From positions 2,294,001 through 2,358,000 of the forward strand of contig SPDT01000003.1 in the NCBI GenBank assembly GCA_008477525.1: a stretch of 64,000 bases of DNA, written 5' to 3'. The position numbers were made by a program, and so were the translations under genes. Below the pieces are notes generated by a model. It was not told the DNA's origin. It worked only from the letters and a program-made list of their open reading frames with translations, and searched no databases. Below, piece by piece: positions 53,975 through 64,000 of this stretch; positions within the stretch are counted from its first letter, which is position 1; every line of letters starts with the position of its first letter. This DNA is from Hypomyces perniciosus (lineage: Eukaryota; Ascomycota; Sordariomycetes; Hypocreales; Hypocreaceae).

Positions 53975-55073
53975 ATGTCGCATATAAGCCACCCTACCCG
54001 GCCTCTGGGAAAGAATGGACCTCACGTGCCTCGTTTGGGGCTTGGTCTTATGGGTGCTAGTGGGTTTTATGGCACCCAAGCTTCCGATGCAGAACGCTTG
54101 GCTTTTCTGGACAAGGCATACGAAATAGGCGAGAGATTCTGGGATTCCGGTATGTCCATAATAACCTCGAGTGGTATTTTTTTTGTTTGGGGGGGGGGGG
54201 GGTTTCGCAAAAACTGATAGCTCTTGAACAGCCGATATCTATGGCGATTCCGAGGACCTCCTTGGGAAATGGTTTGCTGCAAACCCTGAGAAACGGAAGG
54301 ATATCTTCCTTGCGACCAAGTTTGGCTTCAAGGGGATGTCTATCGACTCGTCACCCGAACATGCTCGCGAAGCCATTGAGAAATCACTGAAACGTCTGGG
54401 CTCGTCGTATATTGACCTATACTACGTTCACCGACTCGATCAGGTGACACCGATCGAGAAAACCATCGAGGCTTTGGTTGAGCTCAAGAAGGCCGGGAAA
54501 ATCAAATACATAGGCCTTAGCGAGTGTAGTTCCAGTTCTCTACGCCGTGCACATGCCGTCCACCCTATCTCCTGTGTGCAGACGGCGTATAGTCCATTCG
54601 CTCTGGATATCGAGTCGCCCAAATACGGAGTGTTAGAGACGGCTCGAGAGCTTGGGGTTGCTATCGTTCCGTATAACCCACTTGCCAACGGCCTTCTTAG
54701 CGGGGCCATTCGCAAAAAGGAAGATTACACCAAGGAGGGCGATGGGCGTGGTTTCCTCCCTTGGTTCAGCGACGAGAACTTCCCGAAAAATCTAGCGATA
54801 ATTGACGAGATTAGTGCCATCGCGAGAAAGAAGGATGTTACAGTGGCTCAGCTAACGCTGGCTTGGATTCTTTCTCAGGGGGATGATTTCTTCCCTATTC
54901 CGGGAACTACCAAGGTTAATCGACTGGCAGAGAACCTAGCTAGCCTTGATATTGTCTTGACGAGTGCGGAGGAAGGATTGATTCGTCAATTGTCAAATGG
55001 GGTCGCTGGAGCACGACTCCCCGACTCTCTGTTAGCGGCTTGCTTTGCGGATACTCCAGTTTTGGTTCCATAA
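53975..55073 (+). CDS. Aldo/keto reductase
   Basis: Two exons, join(53975..54149,54232..55073), give 338 aa. The intron (GTATGT to AACAG) restores WDSADIYGDSEDLLGKW. ATG at 53975 starts MSHISHPTRPLGKNGPHVPR. The catalytic tetrad of the family can be traced: Asp in DSADIYG, Tyr of the same motif, Lys in FLATKFGF, and His in YYVHRLD. Later motifs are KIKYIGLSECSSSSLRRAH, VAIVPYNPLANGLLSG and the cofactor-binding PIPGTTKVNRLAENLASLDI. The enzyme would reduce carbonyls with NADPH, like AKR13-type fungal reductases and the pyridoxal reductase group. The substrate is unknown. The intron holds a 14-G run (54189-54202). The neighbouring convergent Zn2Cys6 gene could be its regulator. Confidence 0.93.
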
Positions 55074-55815
55074 GGCCTTCATTAAGATCGGGTTGTTGGA
55101 CTTTAGTGGGTTGACTACGAGGAAACCGAGGAATACGAAGGAACTAGGGAATGGGTCCCGGGTCACATGGAAGAAGAACGCGACGCGTTCTTCAAGGACT
55201 ACTGGCCGGGAAACCATCTGTGATACAGAAGATAGTTCCTCAGACAACTACATGTGAGATCAATGAAGATGGAATTGAGGTGCCCAGAAAGCCCCTATCT
55301 TGTGATATGACAGACTGACTACGTAAACACGTTATGCGACACCTCTGGGCTTAATTAATAGAGCCACTTTAAGCTCAATACCCAGAATTTAAATGGACTT
55401 GCGGCTTTCTGTCGAAGGCGACCTGATATAGTGAACGCGCAATGTTTCGCTTTAGGACGATTGTAATATCCATTACTTGGAATGGCGAATTGTAGATTCT
55501 AGTGGGTAGCGTTGCTCCACCAAATCTCTTTAAAATTTCCTCGGTGCGAAGTAGAGGCTGCCACATATTCAAATCGACGTAGTAGACTATGTAACATTGC
55601 AATTAACATCCTTTGTTGGTACAGAAGAGTGTTAGATAGAGTCGCATCCTGTAGATATGAGAGTGTACGAACACAGGTCGTCGGCGGTCCAAGAACCGGC
55701 GGAAGACCTATTGACAACATTCCAGCATCGCCACCCCCATGTCTTGCTGGTAGAGAAGACTCCATATCTATTACAGGGTTAAAGACGAGGGTGGCGTTTG
55801 TTCCCCGGTTCGCCT
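55074..55815. other. Intergenic region between convergent genes
   Basis: About 740 bp of shared 3' flank. Small frames on both strands overlap and show no family signal. Nothing else recognised. Confidence 0.5.
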
Positions 55816-58014
55816 CTACCCTCTGCGGACAATTCTGATAGTACCGAAGTACGGGACCGACAGCTTTACCGAGTGGTTCTCCAGATCCATGATGTAGCCT
55901 TCCTCAGGAACCTCATCCTCGCTGCAGGCCATGTAAGAGACCCCATCTGCCGCTTCCTCCTCGATCTCGACCAGTTTTCTAAGAATCTGGGCACTAGATG
56001 CGCTTATCATGTCGTGCTTTAAGCGTGCCATGTTTTCCATACTCTCAATAACGTGCTCTACCATTGCTAAATCTGTTGGCCGCTGGTGTTCGAGCATGTT
56101 TTCGCGACCAAGGAGATGGCCCTCGAGGTGCGCTAATAGCAGAGTCATGGAGGCGCAAAAGGCCTTGAAGTCTGCGCCATGGCAGCAAAACGGCACATGG
56201 CTGAGGGTCCGATAAACAAAGAACCTGGACAAGATCTCGCGGCTCGAGTTGAGAGTAGTGGATTTGCTGTATGTGACATTAAAGCAAGTCGAGATGGACC
56301 TACCTTGATCTATGGTCGTTGACTTATCAGCCCTCCGCATTATGTATGGCATGTGTAGAAGAACCAGTAGGTAATGTTGATTGATTTGTGCGAGAAGCTT
56401 CGCTGTCTCCTCCACGATATCCACATCCGTTAGTGTGTTCGATAATGATGGGATAATCCACCACTTCAAAGGTAGAGATCGCATTGCCCGCTTCAATTCA
56501 TAGTCGATTTCTTGAGTCTCCGCATAGACCTTACACATCCCTTCGCAGCGCATGCGATGATTCCTGGTAATAATATGACCCATAATCACAGCATGCATGC
56601 GCTCTAGTTTTCCCAATGGCACCTCAGTCGCTAGCAAGTGCTCGCTGGCAAAGCTATTATCCATAATGGAGAGGGGATTGGACAGCATCAAGGAGAGAGA
56701 TCGATCTCCGTAAACAAGACGGAACCAAGCAAATTCCTTTGCGGAAGAAGTACAATGATCGGTGTCCACCTGCTGTTGGGGTATATGAAGGCCCATCAAG
56801 GATGCAATACCCAGTGCGCGCCGATATTTGAGCGAAGCAAGCCGTATGTTTCCCAGGTTGAATTGGTACAGGCCTTCCATCATGAGAGCTTCAAGCCCTG
56901 TAAGCGAACTTACAAGCAGGTCCTGGGAGGTTACATGGGACGCCGCCTCAAAGTAGTAATTTGCGATGTCGCGAGGGTGCCCTCTCAAGTTCAAATCTGA
57001 GATATCGGACGTCTTGTCTAATCGCTGTAGGCTGATTGCTAACTGGAGAAGCTGACGGGCCAAGGCGGCAGGGGGTGAGTTCGGAGGTGGCAGGGTGAAC
57101 TTATGGAAAGCTTCTTGGGCGCCAGATGATGAAGGAAGGACTCGATAAGGCTGTCGAAGAGTCTGGATAGGCAAAGTGAATTTCCCACGGCGCATGATAA
57201 GTGATGCGTTGTCTGGAGATGGGAAGAAGGAGTATAGTCTGCGACTCAGCGAGTGGTCCCCCAATGCTCCTGGGACTGGGAACAGCGTCTCTCGACCGGA
57301 CCAATGACTTTCAGGTTGTCCAATAGAGTGCGCATGTAAAGGCGAATAAAAGCGTCTGACGTTGCCAACTACGTCTCTCTGGAGAGAATCAACGGCAGGA
57401 GAATGGCTCAATGTCGAAAAGATAGCAGGTTCTACACAACCAGTCGTAGCTTGAGCCGACCTGCTGTTGCTATGCAGCTCGTCGTTGCACACTGAGAATC
57501 CATGCTCGACGCTCTGGGATGTCATTGCTTTCTTGCACACATCCGCAGAACGTATATGACCGCCGGTTGGGGCACTTGATGTCTGCCGAACTAGTTGGTC
57601 GACTAAGGCCTCGACATGGACGATGCGTTTCGCGACTTCATCATAGCGTCCGCGAATCCATTCCTCGGAGTCTTCTTCAGGTTGATGTTGGGTGATACAT
57701 TGACTTCCCCGGCGCCTACAGGGGGTGCAACTGGCGCTCAACTTAGAACGAAAGTCACATCGAATCTTGCGCCGCTTACACTCCCAGCAGCTGAACGTTC
57801 CCTTTCTCAGCTTCCGTCTCTTTGTGGCGGACTCATCAAGGGACGTTGCGGTGCTTAGGTCAGCCCCGAGAGGGACGGACGGCGACAGCATTTTGGCTGA
57901 TAATTCCCTCTCTTCAAGAAAGCGCTGGATTACGCGTCGAGATTCAGGGTCTGTAGTGCACAATAGTATCCGAGGTCCGGATCGAAGAAGACTAATGGTA
58001 TTTGAACTAGCCAT
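55816..58014 (-). CDS. Zn2Cys6 fungal transcription factor
   Basis: An uninterrupted ORF of 732 aa with ATG at 58014. The binuclear zinc cluster is complete: Cys76, 79, 86, 96, 99 and 106 in CWECKRRKIRC and CTPCRRRGSQC, with the usual six-residue spacings, preceded by a basic KRRKLRK. A linker and short coiled coil follow (VAKRIVHVEALVDQLVRQ). The middle region contains the fungal-specific TF domain, with EAASHVTSQDLLVSSLTGLE, ALMMEGLYQFNLGNIRLASL and KYRRALGIASLMGLHIPQQQ. The protein would bind CGG-type half-sites as a dimer and control nearby or catabolic genes. A GTAGGT to ACAG pair at about 56290-56325 would shift frame if spliced, so no intron is assumed. It is convergent with the aldo/keto reductase. 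Confidence 0.92.
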   Translation of the reverse strand: MASSNTISLLRSGPRILLCTTDPESRRVIQRFLEERELSAKMLSPSVPLGADLSTATSLDESATKRRKLRKGTFSCWECKRRKIRCDFRSKLSASCTPCRRRGSQCITQHQPEEDSEEWIRGRYDEVAKRIVHVEALVDQLVRQTSSAPTGGHIRSADVCKKAMTSQSVEHGFSVCNDELHSNSRSAQATTGCVEPAIFSTLSHSPAVDSLQRDVVGNVRRFYSPLHAHSIGQPESHWSGRETLFPVPGALGDHSLSRRLYSFFPSPDNASLIMRRGKFTLPIQTLRQPYRVLPSSSGAQEAFHKFTLPPPNSPPAALARQLLQLAISLQRLDKTSDISDLNLRGHPRDIANYYFEAASHVTSQDLLVSSLTGLEALMMEGLYQFNLGNIRLASLKYRRALGIASLMGLHIPQQQVDTDHCTSSAKEFAWFRLVYGDRSLSLMLSNPLSIMDNSFASEHLLATEVPLGKLERMHAVIMGHIITRNHRMRCEGMCKVYAETQEIDYELKRAMRSLPLKWWIIPSLSNTLTDVDIVEETAKLLAQINQHYLLVLLHMPYIMRRADKSTTIDQGRSISTCFNVTYSKSTTLNSSREILSRFFVYRTLSHVPFCCHGADFKAFCASMTLLLAHLEGHLLGRENMLEHQRPTDLAMVEHVIESMENMARLKHDMISASSAQILRKLVEIEEEAADGVSYMACSEDEVPEEGYIMDLENHSVKLSVPYFGTIRIVRRG

Positions 58015-59220
58015 TCATAATAACGGGGTAGATCCATAAAATATCTGGGGTTTTGAATGCGGTCGGCTGACAAGCCCTCCATTAAACTCCACCGTAAAAT
58101 CCGTGTGTGGGGTATTTTAAAATGGCGTCTTAGTTAACTACTAAGGCAGGGCTAAGATTTTGCTACATAGCAATCAGGAATTACTCTACTTCGTACTAAT
58201 AACTTACTGCGTGGTATTGCTGCGTCTTGCCCCTATGCAATTACCTGTTATGGATTAGCTTGTACAGCAAGAAAAGATCACGCGTGAATCGTCGGTTGGC
58301 GTGGAAATGTGTAATAAAACAGTCATACTGAATTACTGATAGGCGGCCCATCGAACGGGGTCCCTCCATCGTTTCGAACCCGGACCTACACCACCCCAAT
58401 CCTCCCGCTCCAAAACCTCCAGGGTTGCAATGAAAACCGGTGTTTATGCCGGTTATCGCCCGGAACTGGTCCCGCCCCGCTACTGTTCCTTACCTGCCCC
58501 CCGTCACATACTTCTCCCAATGCACCTTGATTGCCATCTGTCGCGTTATACGGTTCTGCAGTCAGTCATATTACGAAAATAGGGCATTTTGGGAACCTGA
58601 ACTTCCACTCAATTACACCGTATTCTGTGTGTTGTCTCTCACCTTCCTTATCCTCATTGGATTCCCTTCCAGCCATTTTATCATAGAAACAGAACGCCGC
58701 GTGTTCCGTTTCACCTCACGTAAGATCACAGGTTCCCTTGCATACCCAGTTATTGCTTATTCCAGCAACTAGACCGACGTTATCCGACACCATCCGCTTT
58801 ACGTTAAACCAATTCGTTCGCCGCGAGTACTTTACTCCGCCATGCAAGTGCTCGGACATCGACATCTCCTATTGCCAAAGCCTCTACTTTCAAGATCCGA
58901 CATTATAATCAGGAGCAGCTTCTTGAGCTCTTGCACATAGATCATCAAGTTCTGCCAGTTTTGATTGGTAACTGAAGAATGAGTGGTTGATTTGCGAGAG
59001 TTATTCATGAAACTCTTAAATTGGGCTCGGCATCGCGATAGGAAGATTTTCAAAGCCGGCATAAATAACTGACAGATGAAACTTTTCCGTTTTAGCCATT
59101 AGTTGTCTATCTGATAATAAGCTTGAATGTGTTACTTTGAGAGAAAGAAAGCAGAGTAAACGTACATCCACAAGGGTATTAATTGCGCGGAAAGCATCCG
59201 ATTCCCAAAAATTTATAACA
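58015..59220. other. Intergenic region leading into AT-rich DNA
   Basis: About 1.2 kb upstream of the Zn2Cys6 gene. The frame 58440-58772 has hydrophobic patches but no recognised family. Composition falls to AT-rich from about 59230. Confidence 0.45.
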
Positions 59221-61415
59221 AGGTAGAGAGAGTGGCTTGATATAATGCTATTTATTTTATAAATAGTAAGAATTACTTTATTCCTAGCTCTTTTATTTTA
59301 AGTATAAAAAAGGATTATATTGAAATAAAAGGAGCTAGCTATTTAATAATTAAAAAAGGGCGTTATTTTATAAAGGATACTCTCTATAATCTATATTAAA
59401 AAATAGTATACTTTATTAAGTTTATAGATATAACTATAGTTAAAGGATTTTATATTAATATGATATTTTTGTTAAAGCTTTAGAAAATAAGGATTTGGCT
59501 AATAGGGTATAATAATATACTTTACACTAGCATAGCTAATTTAAATACTATTATAGGGAAAGTAAAGTATAGGTATAATTTTCTATTTCTTTAATATAAG
59601 CCTTTACTACTTTATATTACCCTTATCTTTAAATATATTATCTTAAATAAATTAATAGTTATTTTTATTTTTCTTAATATAGATTACAGTATTTATATAG
59701 TATTAAAAAGAAAGAAAAGATTAATATATAATTATTTAATACTATATTATAACTTAAAATAACTTTAGTATTTATAATTAAGATATTTAGGCCTAGAAGT
59801 ATTTAAAGCGTTCATAAAGAATATAAGGAATATATTACAGCAATAAACCTGCCCTCTAATAACTTATCAGCATTATATATATCCTTATATAATAACTTAA
59901 TCCTATACCTTTAAACTACATTTTTATAGCTTCTTACTTTATTTAAGGCATAATGAAAATATTACTTTAACCCGCTATTCTATCTACTATAATAGTTTAT
60001 ACCTTCTTATAATAACTGCGCTATTACCCTTAGCCTTTAACGCTGCCTGAGAAAATTACTAAAGTCACTTATAGCCTAGTTGCAATACTATTATAGAGCC
60101 TTATATTTTACAGGAAATTCACTAATCCCTAGCTATAGCAAGACCTTAAGCCTAAAAGCCTATATCCCTGCAGTAAAAAATATACCTTAGCCTAACTCTT
60201 TAACCTATATTTAATTCTTTAACCTGCATTTAACTTAGAAATATTAAAGTAAAAATAGAAGGTATAGAAAAGGACTTTAATTAAAAAGTAAGATTTATTA
60301 ATTACTTCTATAATTACCTTTATATTTATATTATTTTAAAAGTTTATAATAATCATTATAATTTAACCTTATAGCTTTAAATATTAGAATTTCAACAGTT
60401 CTTTAATATTATTTTTAACTACTTTTAAAACTAAAAGTATAATTTTAATATAGCTTTAAAATAAAAAGAGTTTGGAAATATTACTATTATTAAAAACTTA
60501 AAGCTTATTTAATATAAAGTTTAAAGCTAAAGTAATATAATTAATAAGTTTATTAAAGCTAAAAGTAATAATATCTTAAAGTATTAAATTAATAACTTTA
60601 AAAATAAATTTAATATTAAAAATAAAGATATAAAAACCTATTAAGAAAAGTATATTAACTAGTGTTTTACTATACTATATAATATTATAATTAATATTAA
60701 ATACTTTAATACCCTTTATAAATATATCCTTTATATTAGCAGCTAATTAAATAGTAATGCCTATAATTTAATATAAAAGGTATATAATTATATTATAATA
60801 AAAAAGGATAATTATATAATATAAGAATAAAAAAGTAATAAAATTTTCATTAAATTCCTAAATTCCTATTATATAACCTTTAACCTTTTGCAATCTGCTA
60901 TTTAAAAGTTTAATATTTATTATATAGTAAATAAATTATTCTAAAACTTTATTATTAAGTTCTATAAACTAATAGCTTAAACTAGTAAAATTAATACTTA
61001 AAAGGTTAATGCCTTTAATTTTAAAATATTTAAAAGAATAGCTGCTGCCTTTATTAATAAAAGTAATAAGTTTATAAGTAAAAATAATTAATTTATTTAG
61101 AACTTTTAGTTAAAAAGTATATAATAACTTTAAAAGTAGGCCTATTATATTAAACTTAAAGGCAATTATAAGTTTAAAAGGCTAAATAGTAATTTTACTC
61201 TTTAATAAACTTTACTATAAAATAAATTAAACCTTTTAAAGTAAAAGAATATAGGCAATCTTATATAGTTAACTATTATATCTTTTACATTATAATATAA
61301 AAAGTATTAATAACTCTATAACCTATATTACTATTATAGCAGTTAATATATAGTTAATAATTATATAAAAAAGCAGAAAGTTAATACTATACAACTTTAA
61401 ACTTTATAAAGATAC
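59221..61415. repeat. AT-rich RIP-type DNA, element unidentified
   Basis: About 2.2 kb, nearly all A/T, with stops in every frame. A short patch near 60040-60180 can be read on the plus strand as LPEKITKVTYSLVAILL followed by stops of TAA/TAG type, but it is not enough to assign an element. It directly abuts the LTR at 61416. Confidence 0.7.
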
Positions 61416-61679
61416 TGTAGCGGAGCGCGGCACAGCTATATGGAGCATAGAGAGATGGGAAACGAAGCTTGATTCTATGAAAGAGAATATACCGTAGTGG
61501 CCTCGCTATATATACACATAGCTAACATAAAGAAGAAGCTGTATGCAGGCGCTTACAGCGCCTGCATAGTCTAACACATCGCTTACGCGATGTATATATC
61601 AGCTCATATCTGCTGACAAAGCAGATAAGAGCTCCCTAGCGCCGGCAAGCAGTAGGGCCCCGGCCTACTTAACCCAACA
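61416..61679 (+). repeat. LTR of a retrotransposon (264 bp)
   Basis: Starts TGTAGCGGAGCGCGG and ends CTTAACCCAACA, the TG...CA boundaries of an LTR. It contains a TATATATACA box near 61509, two hairpins (61545-61565 and 61576-61593) and AGATAAGAGCTCCCTAGCGC. The 3' 150 bp match the remnant at 655-815. With the gag-like frame downstream on the plus strand, this is best read as the 5' LTR of an element continuing past the window end. The opposite orientation (TGTTGGG...CTACA) also fits TG/CA rules. Confidence 0.7.
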
Positions 61680-64000
61680 CACCCCCCAGTTAATAAAGCT
61701 ATTCCCAATACCTCATTGACTGCTATTCTAGCCTATCTATAGTATTGTGACTGACTGGCCGCGCTCCTAGAGCCTCTTTTACTTAGTCAGAAGCTCCTTA
61801 TTGTGAACACGCATTAATATTCTGTTATAGAGGTGAAAAGAATGTAAGCGCCGTAGCTATTATTGTTCTATAATAATAGGAAGTTGAACAATAAAGCTCC
61901 CAAGCAGGTAAATCGGTCCTAAAAAGCTAAAATAGGTATATTAGCTGCCCCCCTGGCCCTATTCCTCACTCTTCTTCTTCAGTCATTAACATTGTCATCA
62001 TCAACATTAACAACAACATTAACATCAACAGCAACAGCAGCATAGCCCCCGCTGTAAATATCACGCTTCCGACTAATTCCCTTCGCGCTGTATATTTATT
62101 AGCTAACAGCGAAATTGCAGAAGAAAAATACCTAGTCAGTAAAGCGTGGTCGTAGTCGCCCCCTGAAGGTGGCTTGTCGCGGCGTTGGTCACTCAGCTAG
62201 CCGAGCGGCCACGCCTATTGCTGCTCCTGCGCCGGCTAGTCCCGGCCAGTCTAGGCGTGCTGCGGCTGTTGCCGCTCTTGACGTGCACTTGGCTGCTGTT
62301 CGTGAAGCACGCCTCGCTGCTGAGGCAGCTTTATCCTCGTCTTCATCAGCTCCTCCTCCTACTGCTGCTGTCCCAGCCCCTGCCCCTATCGCTGCTGCTG
62401 CTACTCCAGAGGCTGCCTCTGCGGCTGCTCCCGCTACTACTTCTGCCTCTGCCACTGCCGCTGCCCCTGCTGCTATACTATTATCCCTTCCTTATAAAGG
62501 TTACTTAAAGTCGGCAATTGCCGGTAAAAGAGACTTCACCTAGTATATTTCTATTGCCCGCTCTTAGCAGTATACTGCTTACTTTAATAGTAATTACTAA
62601 TATACCCCTTAATAAGCTCCTCTTTAACTTGCCTATATTACTTTATCTAATTATATACTCTACAGTTATTTAGTACTTGCATTAATTATATACTAGCTTT
62701 TTTAAGCTGTAAGTAAAAAGAATAACTAGGTAAATATACTCTCTTTTCTTTATACACTTACAAGCTTATATAATTAAATAGTAACCTAGTGTAAAAAGGC
62801 ATTGCGCCTTTAATTTAACCTGTTAGATAAAGAGAACTCAGTTTACCTTAAAGAGGCTACTGCCTTAGGCAATAGCAATAATAATAATAATGCCTTTTAC
62901 GCGTAGGCGCGTAAAGGCTAAAAAGCTTTCAGAGAATAGTTATTGCAGTAATAAAATACACCCCCTATAGTATATAGCCTATACGCTAGAATTAACTAGT
63001 TTCCTATATTCTTATATATTCTATTCCAGTAACTATATATCTGCTAAGTTTAATAGTATTTTAAAGTGCTTAAAGCGCTGCTATAATAAAGCTTTAATAA
63101 GCCTATTAATAGATATAAAGTTAATAAAAAGATAAAAAACTGTAAATAATCTTTTCTAGTATTCCTATTAAAGCTATATATTTTATATATTAATATAATG
63201 TAAGTAAGTATTAATTTATATATTCTTTTTAATTATAAAATATACAGTTAATTAATTATTATAATTAATATTCCAATTAGCGCTAAGCTTAAATTTTATT
63301 TTTTAGAAAAGGCAATATAAACCTATAGCCTTTTTCGCTATTTAAATAAAGGCAAGTAGTTTAGCTTTTATTATAAATATATTAATAGTACTTTAGCGCA
63401 TTATATTCTATAGGATAAAGCCTAAGAAAAGTATAATAAAATACCTTTAAGATAATCTCTAAGTATTTATATTATTAGTAAAAGAAGTATTACTTAAAGC
63501 AGTTAAAACCTATATTTCCCTGCGCCCTTTATATTAAAGAGCTAAAAAACGCTATATATACAGATAGCAGATTAGCTAGTTAACTACTTTAAGGTACTCC
63601 TTACTAGGGTTAATTAGAAACTGTAATAAAGCTAAGGCGCTATAAGCTATATTAGGCTTTATTATAATAGCTATATAAAGCACTAATCCTACTTTCTTTT
63701 AATATATTTTAATAATTACTTTTAAAGCTTGTAATATACTCTTTTAAAGCTTTATAATAGGTATTAAAATTATAGGAAGCTATATATTTTTATTAAGCTT
63801 AAATTGTTTTGTAATCCTTTTAAAATCGGTTTTATAGGAAAGGTATATCCTATATTTTATATAAATATAGGTAATTTTAATCTTTAAAAACTACTGCGCG
63901 TCTCTTTTACTATAAAGCTTATACTTTACTTTTAAAGCATTTAATAGCTGAATATAAAAAGCTTTGTTATTATAATAATATACAATTAAAATATTATTTA
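61680..64000 (+). mobile_element. RIP-degraded LTR retrotransposon internal region (partial)
   Basis: The leader after the LTR (61680-62160) keeps normal composition. A gag-like reading frame follows: an Ala/Pro/Ser-rich N-terminus (frame open at 62169-62543, no ATG visible) that passes into SLPYKGYLKSAIAGKRDFT and then a series of stops. Read through them, about another 130 codons are still legible before decay dominates (for example KKALRL*FNLLDKENSVYLK). The GC-rich, alanine-coding start is much less damaged than the rest. No protease, integrase or reverse transcriptase is recognisable before the window ends. Copia or gypsy class is undetermined. Confidence 0.6.

Noticed and set aside
56290..56326. 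Possible 37-nt intron in the Zn2Cys6 gene
   Set aside because: Removing it breaks the frame of the conserved downstream segment and it is shorter than normal fungal introns.
58440..58772. 110-codon plus-strand frame
   Set aside because: Hydrophobic but without recognisable homology, start context or neighbours.
62189..62508. Leu-rich and Ala-rich frames opposite and alongside the gag-like frame
   Set aside because: They are shadows of the GCT/GCC-rich coding stretch on the other frame and strand.

Overview
The window is a filamentous ascomycete (Pezizomycotina) chromosome segment, most likely a sordariomycete and possibly Hypocreales. The evidence is short GT-AG introns of about 50-80 nt with CTAAC-like branch points, fungal families such as UstYa/DUF3328, Zn2Cys6, fungal C2H2 and MBOAT_2, Neurospora-type 5S rRNA genes, and AT-rich transposon graveyards carrying C-to-T decay typical of repeat-induced point mutation (RIP). 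The order-level placement is a guess.

Layout. 1-1.0 kb is AT-rich RIP-type DNA with an LTR remnant. 1.0-6.9 kb is an accessory block: a broken F-box-like gene, two tandem UstYa/DUF3328 oxidase genes on the minus strand, an 863-bp inverted-repeat (MITE-like) element, and a small secreted protein made of five repeats that each end in (N/S)YQW followed by Lys-Arg or Lys-Lys. Together these look like a compact dikaritin-type RiPP (ribosomal peptide) cluster. 7.8-8.4 kb holds three full 5S rRNA genes plus a fragment, in tandem on the minus strand. 8.4-32 kb is a mostly housekeeping block: a secreted protein of unknown function, an APH/kinase-like protein, mitochondrial Mn-SOD, GINS subunit Psf3, a membrane-type unknown, a candidate Pol III RNA, a C2H2 regulator, a 4.4-kb gene-free stretch, Yos9/OS-9, and a centrosomin-motif protein. 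32.6-42 kb is sparse: a secreted double-psi beta-barrel protein, an MBOAT acyltransferase, and a tiny cysteine-knot-like secreted protein with mini-exons.

42-48.9 kb is a RIP-destroyed non-LTR retrotransposon on the minus strand; its APE endonuclease and reverse transcriptase can still be read through the stops. Next to it (49.0-50.6 kb) is a decayed multi-exon gene whose premature stops are all TAA or TAG, as expected if RIP spread into flanking single-copy DNA. 54-58 kb holds an aldo/keto reductase convergent with a Zn2Cys6 regulator. 59.2-64 kb is AT-rich again and contains the start of an LTR retrotransposon that runs off the window; its LTR matches the remnant at 0.65-0.8 kb.

How the genes work together. 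The clear functional group is the precursor plus the two UstYa-like proteins. By analogy with ustiloxin, phomopsin and asperipin pathways, the precursor would enter the secretory route, be cut by Kex2 at Lys-Arg or Lys-Lys, and have its Tyr-containing cores oxidatively cyclised by the membrane-anchored UstYa proteins. The aldo/keto reductase and Zn2Cys6 protein may be a catabolic or secondary-metabolism pair. The remaining genes are independent. All exon boundaries were assigned by eye from splice signals and frame, with no database search.
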